Source of the DNA: Epithemia pelagica | Taxonomy: Eukaryota > Bacillariophyta > Bacillariophyceae > Surirellales > Surirellaceae | DNA: 64,000 nt | Direction of reading: 5' to 3' | Assembly (NCBI GenBank): GCA_946965045.2 | Contig: OX337241.1 | Location: 2,351,744-2,415,743, forward strand | Shown: piece by piece, positions 7,394 to 17,724 of the stretch | Position numbering within the stretch: the stretch's first letter is position 1 | Layout of the letters: each line of letters opens with the position of its first letter | Program-made: the position numbers and the translations under genes | The notes under the pieces: generated by a model | Databases searched by the model: none | Seen by the model: the letters and a program-made list of their open reading frames with translations, nothing else | Told to the model about the DNA's origin: nothing

Positions 7394-10300
7394 ATGCGAA
7401 AAGGAAGACGACCGACCATGGTGACTCCTCCTCCTTCTGGAGGAGCTGCTCATGCTTCCAAACAGGTTGATTGTGGAGTCATAGACCTTTGCACCCCTCC
7501 TGATGTAATAGATCTTTGTAGTTCGTCTTCGTCGTCTAGTTGCTCATCAGACTCTTCGGGCGAAACTCTCGTCTTTGTCACCAAGGACAATGCAACAGAC
7601 GAATGGGATGGCAATCTCTTTCGCCGCTCGGAACTCTACCACGACTGTACTGGGTCATCCGACGACTTCAGCACCTGTAGTTCCGACCCTTGGATCATGG
7701 AAATCCTACAGAGACGGTAAGTTTTCGCCGCGTTTCCCACCATTGTCGTGTGTTTTCGTTCCAGACGTCTTCCCAAAATTTCAATCCACCTGCCATGCGC
7801 GCGCGCATGGTCGAGTCGCTGTTTTGTTTCCTACTGATTCCTACGTGCAGCCTACGTATCCGCACATTGTCGCAAGTGTCACCGTCTTCACTTTCCTCAC
7901 TCTCATTTTTCATTGTGCATCGTTTTTTCATTGTCGTTTCGCAGCCCGACCATGGCGACTCGACAATCTCGCCGCCAAATAGAGCGGGCGGCTGCCAACA
8001 GAAACAACGACATTCCCACCAACAACAATGTCAATCCATACCGCAATCCAGTCCGTCCACCCGATAGCCGCCAGAGTCGTCCACCCTTGTCGAATGTGAA
8101 CCTTCCTTCCCAAAATCGTCGTCGTCTTCCTCTTCGTCAACAAGGACAAGAAGCACCCGAGCAATCAAAGTAAGTAACCTATGTCTGAGAATGTGTTGTT
8201 TACTATTGTTATCTGTCTCGTTTCTAACCTCATTGTGTCTTTAGCAATGTGGCTGTGCCCACACTCTCGTCTCGTCGTCAACAAAACATGGCGGAAGTTC
8301 TTCCAAACGCGACGGATGCTCTCCTCAACGCTCCAACGATAGTTGAGTCTAACTTGGTGGATACCAAGCTAGTATCCCAAGCTCTAGTGAAGAAGAAGCA
8401 TCTGGCTTGGGATGCTGAGTCGAACAGCATGAAGATTGGCGAGGTGTCGTTCAACCCGCCCACCATGGATTCCACGCGAGCACGATCTTTGTCGGCCTGG
8501 GCGCAGTACTGCCGGCTGTCGCCGACCATCTACGGCAATAACACCTTCACCATCCGTGACCTCACCGGATGCAAGGCGTCATACGACAAGGAGAAGGCGG
8601 CGTCTGTGAACAAGTTTCTCGGGTGCATTCAGAGGCATCACGAGATGCACTTCCTGCTGGAGATTGTTCAAGATGTTGATGAACTGAGTGGAGCTGACAT
8701 TCCCACTCCTCTTCTCTTCCTTGCTTTGCGTGGTGCAAAGACACCCCCCAAGTTGACATTGTTGAATAGTGCAATCATGGTCTTCTTGGTGAACCACCGA
8801 ATGCGTGGGTTCAACCCCGAGACCGACGACGTAGAAGATCCGAAGTGGTTCTTCCAACCCAACACCACCATGAAGATGCTAAATCACATCTTTGCCTTGA
8901 TCAAGACTCACGGCATCGTCATCGCCCAGAGTGATCTTCGCAATGGTTTCGGCTCGTACCATGGCTACCTGTCCGACATCTGGAACCGAGCTGCTCTCGT
9001 CCGTCCCGAATTCGGCCGCCTCCCCCAACGTGCACCCACGGCATTCGACGATGAAGAAAAAATGCGGACGTGTGAGCCAGAGCTTCGACCGTTCGAAGAA
9101 GGTCAGTACTCTCTTGCCTTAAGCATGGGAGTGTACAAATCGTCACGAGATTTTGGCCTTCGAGGCCCTGAGGTAAGTTGTTGTTGTTGTTGTTGTTGTC
9201 GATTGTTATTCTTGTTGTTGCTGTTGTCTAACAGTTTGGTTGTTGCATGCTGTTGTCTCCAGATAAGATTACTTAAAGTATCCGACCTGATTTTCAAAGA
9301 TTCTCTAGACAAATCGTTTGGGTTGTTGGCTGGTCTTCCTGCGATTATTTTGCGTGAGTCTGTGTTGGAAAAATCTTCGACTCTCGCGACGAACAATCTG
9401 GCTTTCGACAGAACTGTCAACGACACGCAAGACTCGACGCACATGGTGATCGAGAATCCTGACGACAAATTCTCGACGTACAAGATTTTGATGCACCTCA
9501 TGAAGGTGGGCCACCCGCCGGGGTGGCAAGGTCTGTTTTTTCTAGAGAAGATACCCGCGAAACATTTGAAGGCCCGCAAGGATGGTGCGAAGCACCTCGG
9601 TTGGACAGAGTTGGTTCCTGAGACCTCAGAGACCGACGCCGATGGGTCGGGCTTCAAGTGTGCGGGTAGATTGGGTGTAAATTGGCCGAATAGGAACGCC
9701 CGTCAACTTGCCATCCGATGCAAGTTCGACAACGCCGAAAAAGTGACGTTTCGGACTGGTCGACGCACGGGCATCTCGAATGTTGCCAACTGTGGAGTGC
9801 CACAGAAAGCGTCGAATTCCTTTGCCCGTCACAAGTCGACGGAAGTCAACGTACTGTACCAGGACGTCACGGCTGAAAATCAAGTTCGGACCGTCACGGC
9901 CAACTGGTACCGTCCTCCCGAAAAGAGCGACGAGGCCGACAAAGAAAACACGAAGAATGGTACGTACACTCATTGCATGAATCCCTCTTTCTACTTTGTT
10001 ACTAACTACTCTGCTATTATGTTTAGATGAGAAGGGATCCAAGAAGAAAGAGTCAAAAACCGCTTCATCCCCCTCGTCCTCGTCGTCATCCTCCACCGAC
10101 ATTGATGCCTTTATGAAAAAGGCCAAGAAGAAGATTCGCCGTCGCAAGGCGTTGCAGCAGCTCAAGGCTGCCAAGAGACAGGACGACGATTCGTCCATCG
10201 AAGACGAGGATTCATTGGCGCGAATCCTCCGTCTCTTGGACGACAATCCATCCAAGTCGTCCAAGTCGCAAACCCATGGTAAGTTGATTGTTGCTTTGTT

Positions 10301-11544
10301 GTTTTCTTGGTTGCATCGATCTCATTCCGTCTTCTCTTCTTGTCACAGACACGAAATCCAAGAAAAAACGCAAGAAGAAGAAGAAGAAGAAGAAGACGAC
10401 GAATAAGAAGTCCATCGATTACTCGTCTTCGTCGTCGTCGTCGTCATCGGATGTGGTTCTTGAAGTTCATTCTCACAGTCGTAAGAAAAAGAAAACTTCA
10501 CCGCCTTCCACCATCGTTGGTACGTAGATTGTTGGCTTCTGGTTGATTGCTATATTGTGGTTTCTCACTGTTTTCGTCATTTCTCCATCACACTTGTTGG
10601 TTTCAGTTGCCTCTACGAAGCCATCACCACCACCTAGCGACCATGCTGTGGTGACACAACCACCACCACCTGGAGTTGGGCCTCCACCACCAGCAACAAC
10701 AACAGCAACAACGACAGTGGCCGTAGCGCAGCCACCGCCACCACCACCACGTCCATCAACTGTGGAGCAACATGCGCCGCCTCCAAGCATTGCGACTGTG
10801 CCACCACCACCTCCACCAGCCATGACAACGACAATTCCACCGTCGCTGTCGTCAATAGTGGAACAACAGGTGGTAGATCCAACCACCATTACGGCCGTGC
10901 AACCACCACCCACAACAACCATTGCAGTCTTTCAACCTCCAGCACCACCTGCATCAACATTGGAACAACATGCCCCACCTCCATGCACGGGGGGGACCAC
11001 GAAACCACCACCAACAACGACATCGTCAACGGCCCTGGTTCCGATGGAAAACAACAACAACCACTACGAGTCCTCCAACCATCATCAAACCCTCGGAGTC
11101 GTGCAGCCACCAGCACCACCTCCATCAACATCGGAGCAACATGCTCCTCCCCCAAGCACGACGTCCATGCAACCACCACCACCTTCGACATCGTCCACGC
11201 CCCATCACGGAGGGTATCACCACACCAGTAGTCGAGACCGCGGGGTTGATTGTCGTGTGGAGGAGCACCATCGTGTTGCTTATCATCGCAACAACTGGTA
11301 CTCCCCACCTCCACCATCTGAGTCGCCACCATATCATCATCATCCTCATCACCACCAATCTTCCCGCGGATACCATCACCGCCCATACACACCATCACCA
11401 CCACCACCGCCGTACTACCGTGACATCTACCGTGGTGGTGGATATACTCCACCACCTCCTCCACATCATCATCACCATCACCATCACCGTGGTTCGCGTC
11501 ACCATGGCGGCAGCCATGGATATGGCCGTGGCTACCACTACTGA
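7394..11544 (+). CDS. Crypton-like tyrosine recombinase gene, seven exons
   Basis: Exons 7394-7716, 7945-8169, 8245-9172, 9263-9959, 10027-10278, 10349-10519 and 10607-11544 join in phase to 1177 residues. All introns are GT-AG. The core matches tyrosine recombinases, which cut and rejoin DNA through a 3'-phosphotyrosine. Arg I lies in FGLRGPEIRLLKVSDL (about R489, split by intron 3). The second box is RTGRRTGISNVANCG, with Arg at about 659. ARHKS has His at about 682, and NVLYQ has Tyr at about 691. The spacing from this Arg to Gly, His and Tyr equals that of XerD as I recall it; the first His of HxxR is replaced by Arg. Exon 1 has two VIDLC motifs resembling SUMO-interaction motifs. Exons 5-6 are Lys/Ser-rich, and exon 7 is Pro-rich and ends in a His run. 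It could be an active Crypton or a domesticated copy; no element ends were found. Confidence 0.72.
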
Positions 11545-12767
11545 GTCTTCGGTACGTTTGCTTTTGTTGTTGCATTCTTGTTTGATTGTTGTCTCTTTCT
11601 CTTACCATTCTATCACTCTTTTTGACAGATTGATATCGCTTTTGCTCTTTTGCATGTCCCTTGCAAGGTGGTCTCTAGCTTGATGTCTCGATAGGTACGT
11701 CAGATTTCCTGGTCCGCGTTCCACTCCACTTTACACACCAATTTCTCACGCGTTCTCGATTTTTTGCTATTTTGTCTTGGCATGAAATTTCGTGGTGCAT
11801 TTCGCTTTGCTACTGAATTTTCCGTGTCTTGTGTACGCTTTGTGTCGTGTGTTTGATTGTTACGCCCTGCATCGTGATTCTTTGTTTCCGTGTCTGTGTT
11901 TCCGTTTTTGCTTTTGCTATTTGATTCGTGTTGTTCTCGCCTTTTCCGTTGGTGCACCTCTTGTTCGCTTTGTCCTGTTCCTGTTCTCTTTCTCTCTCCT
12001 GGGTGTACTACTTTTCGCTGTGTGTACTACTTTCCTTGGTGTGCTACTTTTTCGTTTGGGCTATTCTAATTTTTATACTCTAAAATAAAAATCCAAGTAC
12101 AGTAATTTTTCGGGCTTATGTAGAGTGGGGAGTAGGTGGGGGAGGGGTAGGACGACGAGTGACAAAGGTAGCTGCTGACCAGTGGATCGCACATAAACTA
12201 CATGACAATCTCCTAGTAGGGGATTGCACAGTCATACGAATAGGGGTACAGGTACAGGGGATTCCTACAAGTACTACATTGTAGTAGTGTGTGGCTTGTT
12301 CGACGCCCGGCGCGTAAGCACGTGTGTGGATCGTCGCACACGTGGGGGACTTCTCTGGGGGGTACTGAAAGCATGTGATTCTCTTAAGTAAGAGAGAGTG
12401 ACGCAAGCTGGATGCACGTGACAAGGACGTGCGCAGCACGTGCTTTATTTGACAATGGCGTGCGTGCTGCCATCGTTTGTTAGGAGGGGGCAGTAGTGCC
12501 GTTGAGAGAGTTGAGACACTCGGTGCTTGCAGTTTGCAGTCTGGTCGTTCGTGTCCACGACAACTCGTGATTCGCCGAGAGCAGCTTGCGCCTTCGTCTT
12601 TGGGCGCAACACATGTGTGTGTCGTTGCGCTGTTCTCTTCTTTGTAGTGTTGTTTTCTGTTTTGTTGTTTGTTGTTGTTGTGCTGGAGAATCTATCCATA
12701 TCATCTCTCTGTCGTATCATTCTTCTCTCTAGCTTGCAGCAACCAAGGCAACACACACCTCTTCTGC
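11545..12767. other. 3' flank of recombinase gene and upstream region of ODC-like gene
   Basis: After the stop codon there are further splice-like signals (GTACGT at 11551, TTTTGACAG ending at 11628, GTACGT at 11696), suggesting spliced 3' untranslated exons. From 11700 to 12100 the plus strand is T-rich with no credible gene. From 12120 to 12767 nothing coding is supported; it likely holds the upstream control region of the gene at 12871. Confidence 0.45.
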
Positions 12768-12769
12768 TA

Positions 12770-12775
<6 letters not shown>
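12768..12775 (+). promoter_or_regulatory. TATA box of ODC-like gene 1
   Basis: TATAAAAG lies 103 bases before the ATG at 12871 and is followed directly by a GA run (12775-12803). The position fits a core promoter. The second copy of the gene at 46998 lacks this segment. Confidence 0.6.

Positions 12776-12803
<28 letters not shown>
12775..12803. repeat. GA dinucleotide microsatellite
   Basis: Fourteen or so GA units directly after the TATA box, in the presumed 5' leader of the ODC-like gene. Confidence 0.95.
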
Positions 12804-12804
<1 letters not shown>

Positions 12805-12870
12805 ACGTCTTGTTGTTGACAAACGAATCGGACCGACCATCTTGAAGTATTATTGCGACCAAGAGCAACC

Positions 12871-12997
12871 ATGGCAACGGCCGCCACGACGAGTCCCACC
12901 ATGACCACTCCAGTAGTAGTGCCTCCTCCTCCTCCCATGAAAAAGAATCGATTGCAAGCACGAGAACAAGTGGCCATGGCATGGCACCAACGACGTC

Positions 12998-13033
<36 letters not shown>

Positions 13034-15417
13034 CGGGCCAAGACTCCTCCTCCCAACGAAGCACGCGTCCTCCCGCATCGACTGCTTCGTCGAGTCGATC
13101 GACGGCCCTCACCACACAACCACAACCACAACAACCCCCTGCGTGGTTTCCCTTTTGGTCCGCCTTGGTGCAAAAAGCGAGCAGCGTACAACGCTGTGGA
13201 GGTTGCACGACTACCAACCACCACAAGAGTTTTACCACCAAAGGCCACCCAACCACAACTTCATTCCACAAACCACCACCAAACTTTGCTCGACGACCCT
13301 CCCACCAACAACGATTCGTGGACTCCAGCAGCAAGGGTAGCAGTAATAGTAGTACTACTCCTACGACGACGACGACAAGCCCCACAACGTTTCCGTCCAT
13401 GTTGGCCTTGCATCAAGCCAATGCCTTGTCACGACAAATTGAAACCCTACTCTTGCATCATCAAGGACCGAGTCAACGGAATTTGGGGGAACCACAACCA
13501 GAGCAAGAACAAGACGACGACCCGGAACCACACCACCAAGACCAAACGCCCATGACTCGGACGACGGCCACCGAACCCCTTGCTTCCTCCTCCAAGTCGT
13601 CTTCTTCTTCTTCTTCCTTACTCGTGTCCATTTTATCCTCGCAATACAATTTGGAACAGGCCGTGTACGAAATGGCCCAGGCTCGGACTCGCGCCTTTTG
13701 GCTCGTGGATTTGAGTACGGTCGTTCATCGATTGGTGGAATGGGATCAAACATGGAATGCCACGAGTAGTAGTAGTACGACGCATGTGCCCCCGGTACGA
13801 CTCTTGTATCGCGTCTCGGCCAATGCCCATCCCATTTTGTTGCGCGTCTTGACCTGTTGTTGCACCACGACGACAACGACCAGCAGCAGCACAACAACAA
13901 GATCCTTGAGAGGAACCAAACAACCCCAACAACAACAACCAGAACAGGAACCCGTGGTGCAATTGGTGACGAGCAATGCGTGGGATTTGGAACAAGTCCA
14001 ACACTTTGGTGCGTCGCAGCCGAAGCAGCAACCACACCCACCATTAGTGGTGACGGTGTGGGATGATTCCACCTGGACGGGCAAACCCAATGCCTATTTG
14101 CGCAAAGCCTGGCTCGGACGACCACAATCCTCCTCCGCGTCATCATCACAACCACCACAAGCACAACCCGCCATTTCCTGTTTGGCCGTAAATGGACCCC
14201 ACGAAGTGCATCGCATTTGGAATGCCTTGCAACGGGCCACGCAACGACGACGACAACGACCAAACCAATCGTCACCCAACAACAACCACCACACTCCTCG
14301 TGCCGCCGGCTTGTCGGTCTGTCTTCGATTGCCCGTCGGTCACCCCCACCAATGGTTGGACACGTGGATTTCAACGGTCCAGGCCTTGGACCGGTTGGCC
14401 GTCACGCACCAGAACCAGGACCAGGACGAGTCGTCCTCCTCCTTGTTTGGCATTGTGGTGGTGAGTGTGGAAGTGTCCGATTTGATCCACTCCTCCAACG
14501 CACCACAAAAGGAGGAGGAGCACACGTCTCCCGTAGTAGACTATACGAGTACTCCGTCGAGTACGACTCCCCGACCGCCGTATTCGTTGGACTCGACCAG
14601 CTGGAAAGCCTTGATAGAGTGTCTGACGTGGAATCACCACAACCAGGATCACGACGACACGAATGACGACACGCGACGAGTCGCATCGCCGCAGGCCATT
14701 CGAGTCGAATTGACGGGTTCGGTGGAATTGGATCCGGCCATGGTGGAATTTGTGTCCGTCCTCCAACGACAGGCGGCATGCTGCTCCACTACGACGACGA
14801 CACGGCCACAACCACTGATTTCCGAACTGGCCATTGACATTACCGGTCCCCTCTTGACGTCGGCGGGAGCCTTGTGTACACGGGTCATTGGTGTCCGAGA
14901 AAGTAGTAGTGACCCTACCAATCACGACGAGAGCAGCGCGAGTGCTAGCGCGAGTGCTCCGACGACGACCCCCCAAACCACAGAGGAGCCACCCGCCACA
15001 ACAAGGACGACGACCCGTTCCAAACGCCGACTTCATTATTACATTGACGATGGATGTTATGGATCCCTCTATCAAGAAGAAGGAGGAAAAAGTGCCGCTC
15101 ATCCACTTCAACCGGTTCCCCTCATTACCACGCCGCGGAGTACTACAGCAAGTAATAGCAACCAGGACACGCGGACAAACTCGACCCAGGACAACGACAA
15201 TCACAACAACAAGGACACGTTTGTCTCGACCGTCTGGGGTCCCACCTGCGATGGATTGGATCGAGTGTGCAATGACATTTGGTTGCCGGAATTGCAACGA
15301 GACGATTGGCTCGTCTTTCCCATTCACTGCAGTGGAGGAGAAGGATTGGGAACCGCCTTTAATGGATTTTGTCCACCCGATACCGCCTATTGCGTCCTCG
15401 GATACTTTCGAGAGTAA
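12871..15417 (+). CDS. ODC-like (group IV PLP decarboxylase fold) pseudoenzyme, copy 1
   Basis: 848 residues from the ATG in ACCATGG (a good initiation context). Despite long Gln/Thr/Ser inserts, the order of ornithine decarboxylase motifs is clear: FWLVDLSTVVHRLVEWD, then LLYRVSANAHP (res 312-320), YYIDDGCYGSL (about 723-733) and WGPTCDGLD (about 789-797), ending FNGFCPPDTAYCV. The Lys that binds PLP in YAVKCN is Ser316. The EPGR phosphate/substrate box and the GAYT Tyr are also lost, while the Asp of the DDGCYGS box and the Cys of GPTCDG remain. It should therefore not decarboxylate ornithine. By analogy it might act like an antizyme-binding regulator of polyamine synthesis; that is inference. 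It is convergent with the ankyrin gene and duplicated at 46998. Confidence 0.75.
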
Positions 15418-15591
15418 CGAATAGAGAAACTGTGTGTGTGTATAGCAACAACAAGTACCACTCAAACACAAAATGGCTTAGTATAGAATCTCCCATGTAT
15501 ATAGAACACTGTCATAAAATATCTAAATCGAGTGGCTCGGATCGAACGTGAGCCCGCTCTCGCTAATAAGTTTCGCCATGTATGTGCTGGT
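15418..15591. other. Short convergent intergenic region
   Basis: 174 bp between the converging ODC-like and ankyrin genes, expected to hold both 3' untranslated regions. It is conserved with 49500-49695, including an imperfect palindrome around CTCGGATCGAACG.TGAGCCCG. Confidence 0.5.
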
Positions 15592-17036
15592 CTACAGTCC
15601 GGTGGCGTGTTGGCCCAAGGCATGAAGGACCATGGTCAAACGTTCCGTCACGGTCTTGTCCGTCGTGCTGCCTTCCATGGCATAATCCAATGGATTTCTC
15701 CCACTTCCATCCGTCCAAACGACTGCTTCCGGATCTTCCTCGAGCAAGCATTGAATCACTGGCAATGACGCTCCATGAATCACGGCCGAGTGAAGGGCCG
15801 ACCGTCCATAAAAATCCACGGCTTGGTTGGCATCCGGACAATGGTCCAACAAGAGCTGAACGACAGACGAGGATGCTGTGGTTCCCGTCTTGCAAACCAA
15901 CTGCAAGGGCAAGGAACCATCCGAGGGATCGGGAATTGCGGCTCCCATTGGATACAGACCCAGCAAAAGGTCCAAAAAGCCAATGGGAGCATTTTCAATG
16001 CAGGCCATGTGGATGGGAAGCCGTTTCCAAATGCTTCGAAAATGGCCACCCCCACCCTCCTCCGGTTTGCAGCATCTCATGTTGCTGTGGTGGCAGTGGT
16101 GGTCAACACCATAATACCACTTGTGTGCGGTCGTGGGATCATCTTCCACCAATTCCAGGGCTCGTGTCCAATCCCTCTGCACAATCATATCCAAAAGTCC
16201 ATCTACAATGGATGGAGGCGGAGGAACCATGGCGTACCTGGACGATGATGAAAAAGAAGAATTGACAGTGGACGATTCCTTCTCTTGTGCTACAACTGTG
16301 TTTGCGGAGAAGTCCGCCTTGTTTTCTTCCTTGCTCGAGGACGAAGCCACCAGTGTGATGGTGTCGAGAGGAATTGGTAGAGACTCATGACTGGTACAAT
16401 CTCCCACGCCGGACAACAAAACATGCCGACATTGGTCTTTATAGTCGCCGTCCTTCATGCATTCGTCCAAGTATTCCATGGCAGTTTTTCCATGCTTGTC
16501 ACTAGGCCAATCCACCGGTCCCGACTCGCACAGGATTTGCAAGGATTCCAGTGGACCTGGTGTTGTCGTCTCATCATCATCACCGTCCTTCTTGAGTGTG
16601 GAAAGGGCCAAGCTTGTTTCGGGATTTGGCTCGCAAAGTGTGGGTAGGTTCCAGCCCGCCGCAACCAAATGAATGGGAAGCATGCCCAGGACAGGCGTCG
16701 ACGCTCCACCTGGATACGCTCGAATCAAAAGGTCCAGAACGGAAGGACTCGCCTGAAAGATGCAGGCAATGTGAATGGGCAAAAGAAGCAGAAGACGAGT
16801 CCCATCATGCCTGGCAATTTCGTCCAGGAGGGGCTGGATATCCCACTCGACAACAAACCGATTGAAATCATTCTTTTGGCTACTCGTCGTCGTGTCGGAT
16901 ACACCCGACGACGTGCTCTCCGTGTCGTTGGATACCTTGGCTTGCATTGTTGGCGCGAGTCCTTCGGTGAAACCAACCTGGAACGGAGCTGCAGGTTCTT
17001 GGCCCGTCCACGAGCCTCCTTCATTGTCATGACCAG
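15592..17036 (-). pseudogene. Ankyrin-repeat gene 1, 3' half (separated from its 5' half)
   Basis: This is the C-terminal ~480 codons of an ankyrin-repeat protein, nearly identical to the intact paralogue at 49696-52272. Ankyrin helices are visible at LPIHIACIFQASPSVLDLL, LPIHLVAAGWN, LPIHMACIENAPIGFLDLL, LPLQLVCKTG and RSALHSAVIHGASLPVIQCL. Homology stops exactly at 17036, equivalent to base 51140 of the intact copy. Beyond it lies CT-rich DNA, which supplies a short unrelated start (MQRREREIA at 17061). The missing N-terminal ~377 codons are at 44491-45622 in the same orientation. Unless the short frame is expressed on its own, this is a disrupted gene. Confidence 0.85.
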
Positions 17037-17212
17037 CGATCTCTCTCTCTCTTCTCTGCAAACCAAATCAAGACGAGTTCTGTGAATTGTTTTGTTGGTT
17101 AGCCTTCTCTCTCGTAGAAACTTTGTCTCTCTCGTAGAAACTTTGTCTCTCTCTCTCTCTCGGCATGGTAGTCTCATGGCGCCAGTGTCGTAAGCGCGTA
17201 TTTCCGGGGTGT
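17037..17212. repeat. CT-rich low-complexity DNA with short direct repeats
   Basis: CT runs at 17040-17055 and 17145-17161 flank two copies of CTCTCGTAGAAACTTTGTCT. It lies between the ankyrin breakpoint and the Copia LTR and contains no gene. Confidence 0.8.
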
Positions 17213-17673
17213 TGTTCAAAATAATGAGATATGGTCAGTGAATGAAGAAGTGCGACCAATATTCGGAACCGGCATTCGGAAGTAGAAGATTCGACCGACA
17301 AGAGACGAGTACCATCGTTATTTCAAACAGAACAAATGAACCAATGGGCCGACCAAGTCTCATTTGGAGCAACGCGTCATCAACAATAACGGCCCAAACA
17401 AGTCCAATACATAGAGAAACGAGATCCTATGGCATCCCATAACTGTCGTCGTCTAAACATTCTGACAGGCAAGAACGGGCTGGACGACGATACATAGGAA
17501 ACCAAGATTGCAACAAGATCGCAAAAGATCTCCAATCTACCTTATCAAGCGGCCGACGATCCAACGGATCACAGCCATCGCTACGAGTAGAAGTAAAGAC
17601 TAAACACACAACTTAACTTTGTTTTACACGGGTTGAGCTCGTTCTTGTTGCCTACGGTAGCAGGAAAACAACA
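17213..17673 (+). repeat. 5' LTR of Copia-2
   Basis: 461 bp, starting TGTTCAAAATAATGAG and ending GGAAAACAACA. It differs from the 3' LTR at two bases (GAGCAACGCG against GAGCAGCGCG, and TCAAGCGG against TCAAACGG). It is expected to carry the element promoter; no clear TATA box stands out. Confidence 0.95.
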
Positions 17674-17688
17674 CGCTTCCTCTGCGCT
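17671..17688 (+). other. Primer-binding site of Copia-2
   Basis: ACACGCTTCCTCTGCGCT overlaps the LTR end by three bases and is identical to the Copia-1 site. Its complement resembles the D-arm of initiator tRNA-Met rather than a tRNA 3' end. Confidence 0.65.
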
Positions 17689-17724
17689 GTTTACAGCTAA
17701 AACGTTGTCAATTCATCATCCACC

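Noticed and set aside
8249-10030. Single 593-codon frame as a complete gene
   Set aside because: It includes a 90-bp intron reading as Cys/Leu runs and lacks the flanking exons that join in phase on both sides.
10473-11608. Antisense frames rich in Val/Gly over exon 7 of the recombinase gene
   Set aside because: They mirror CCA/CAC-rich codons of the Pro/His-rich exon and show no homology.
11792-12088. Hydrophobic 98-codon plus-strand frame
   Set aside because: It arises from T-rich intergenic DNA; no conserved motif, promoter or splice support.
13361-14374. Long antisense frame (337 codons) inside the ODC-like gene
   Set aside because: It is a shadow of the Thr/Ser/Gln-rich plus-strand gene, with no family motif, and it breaks up in copy 2.
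14371-15471. 366-codon antisense frame over the end of the ODC-like gene
   Set aside because: Composition mirrors the sense codons; the conserved WGPTCDGLD motif is on the plus strand.
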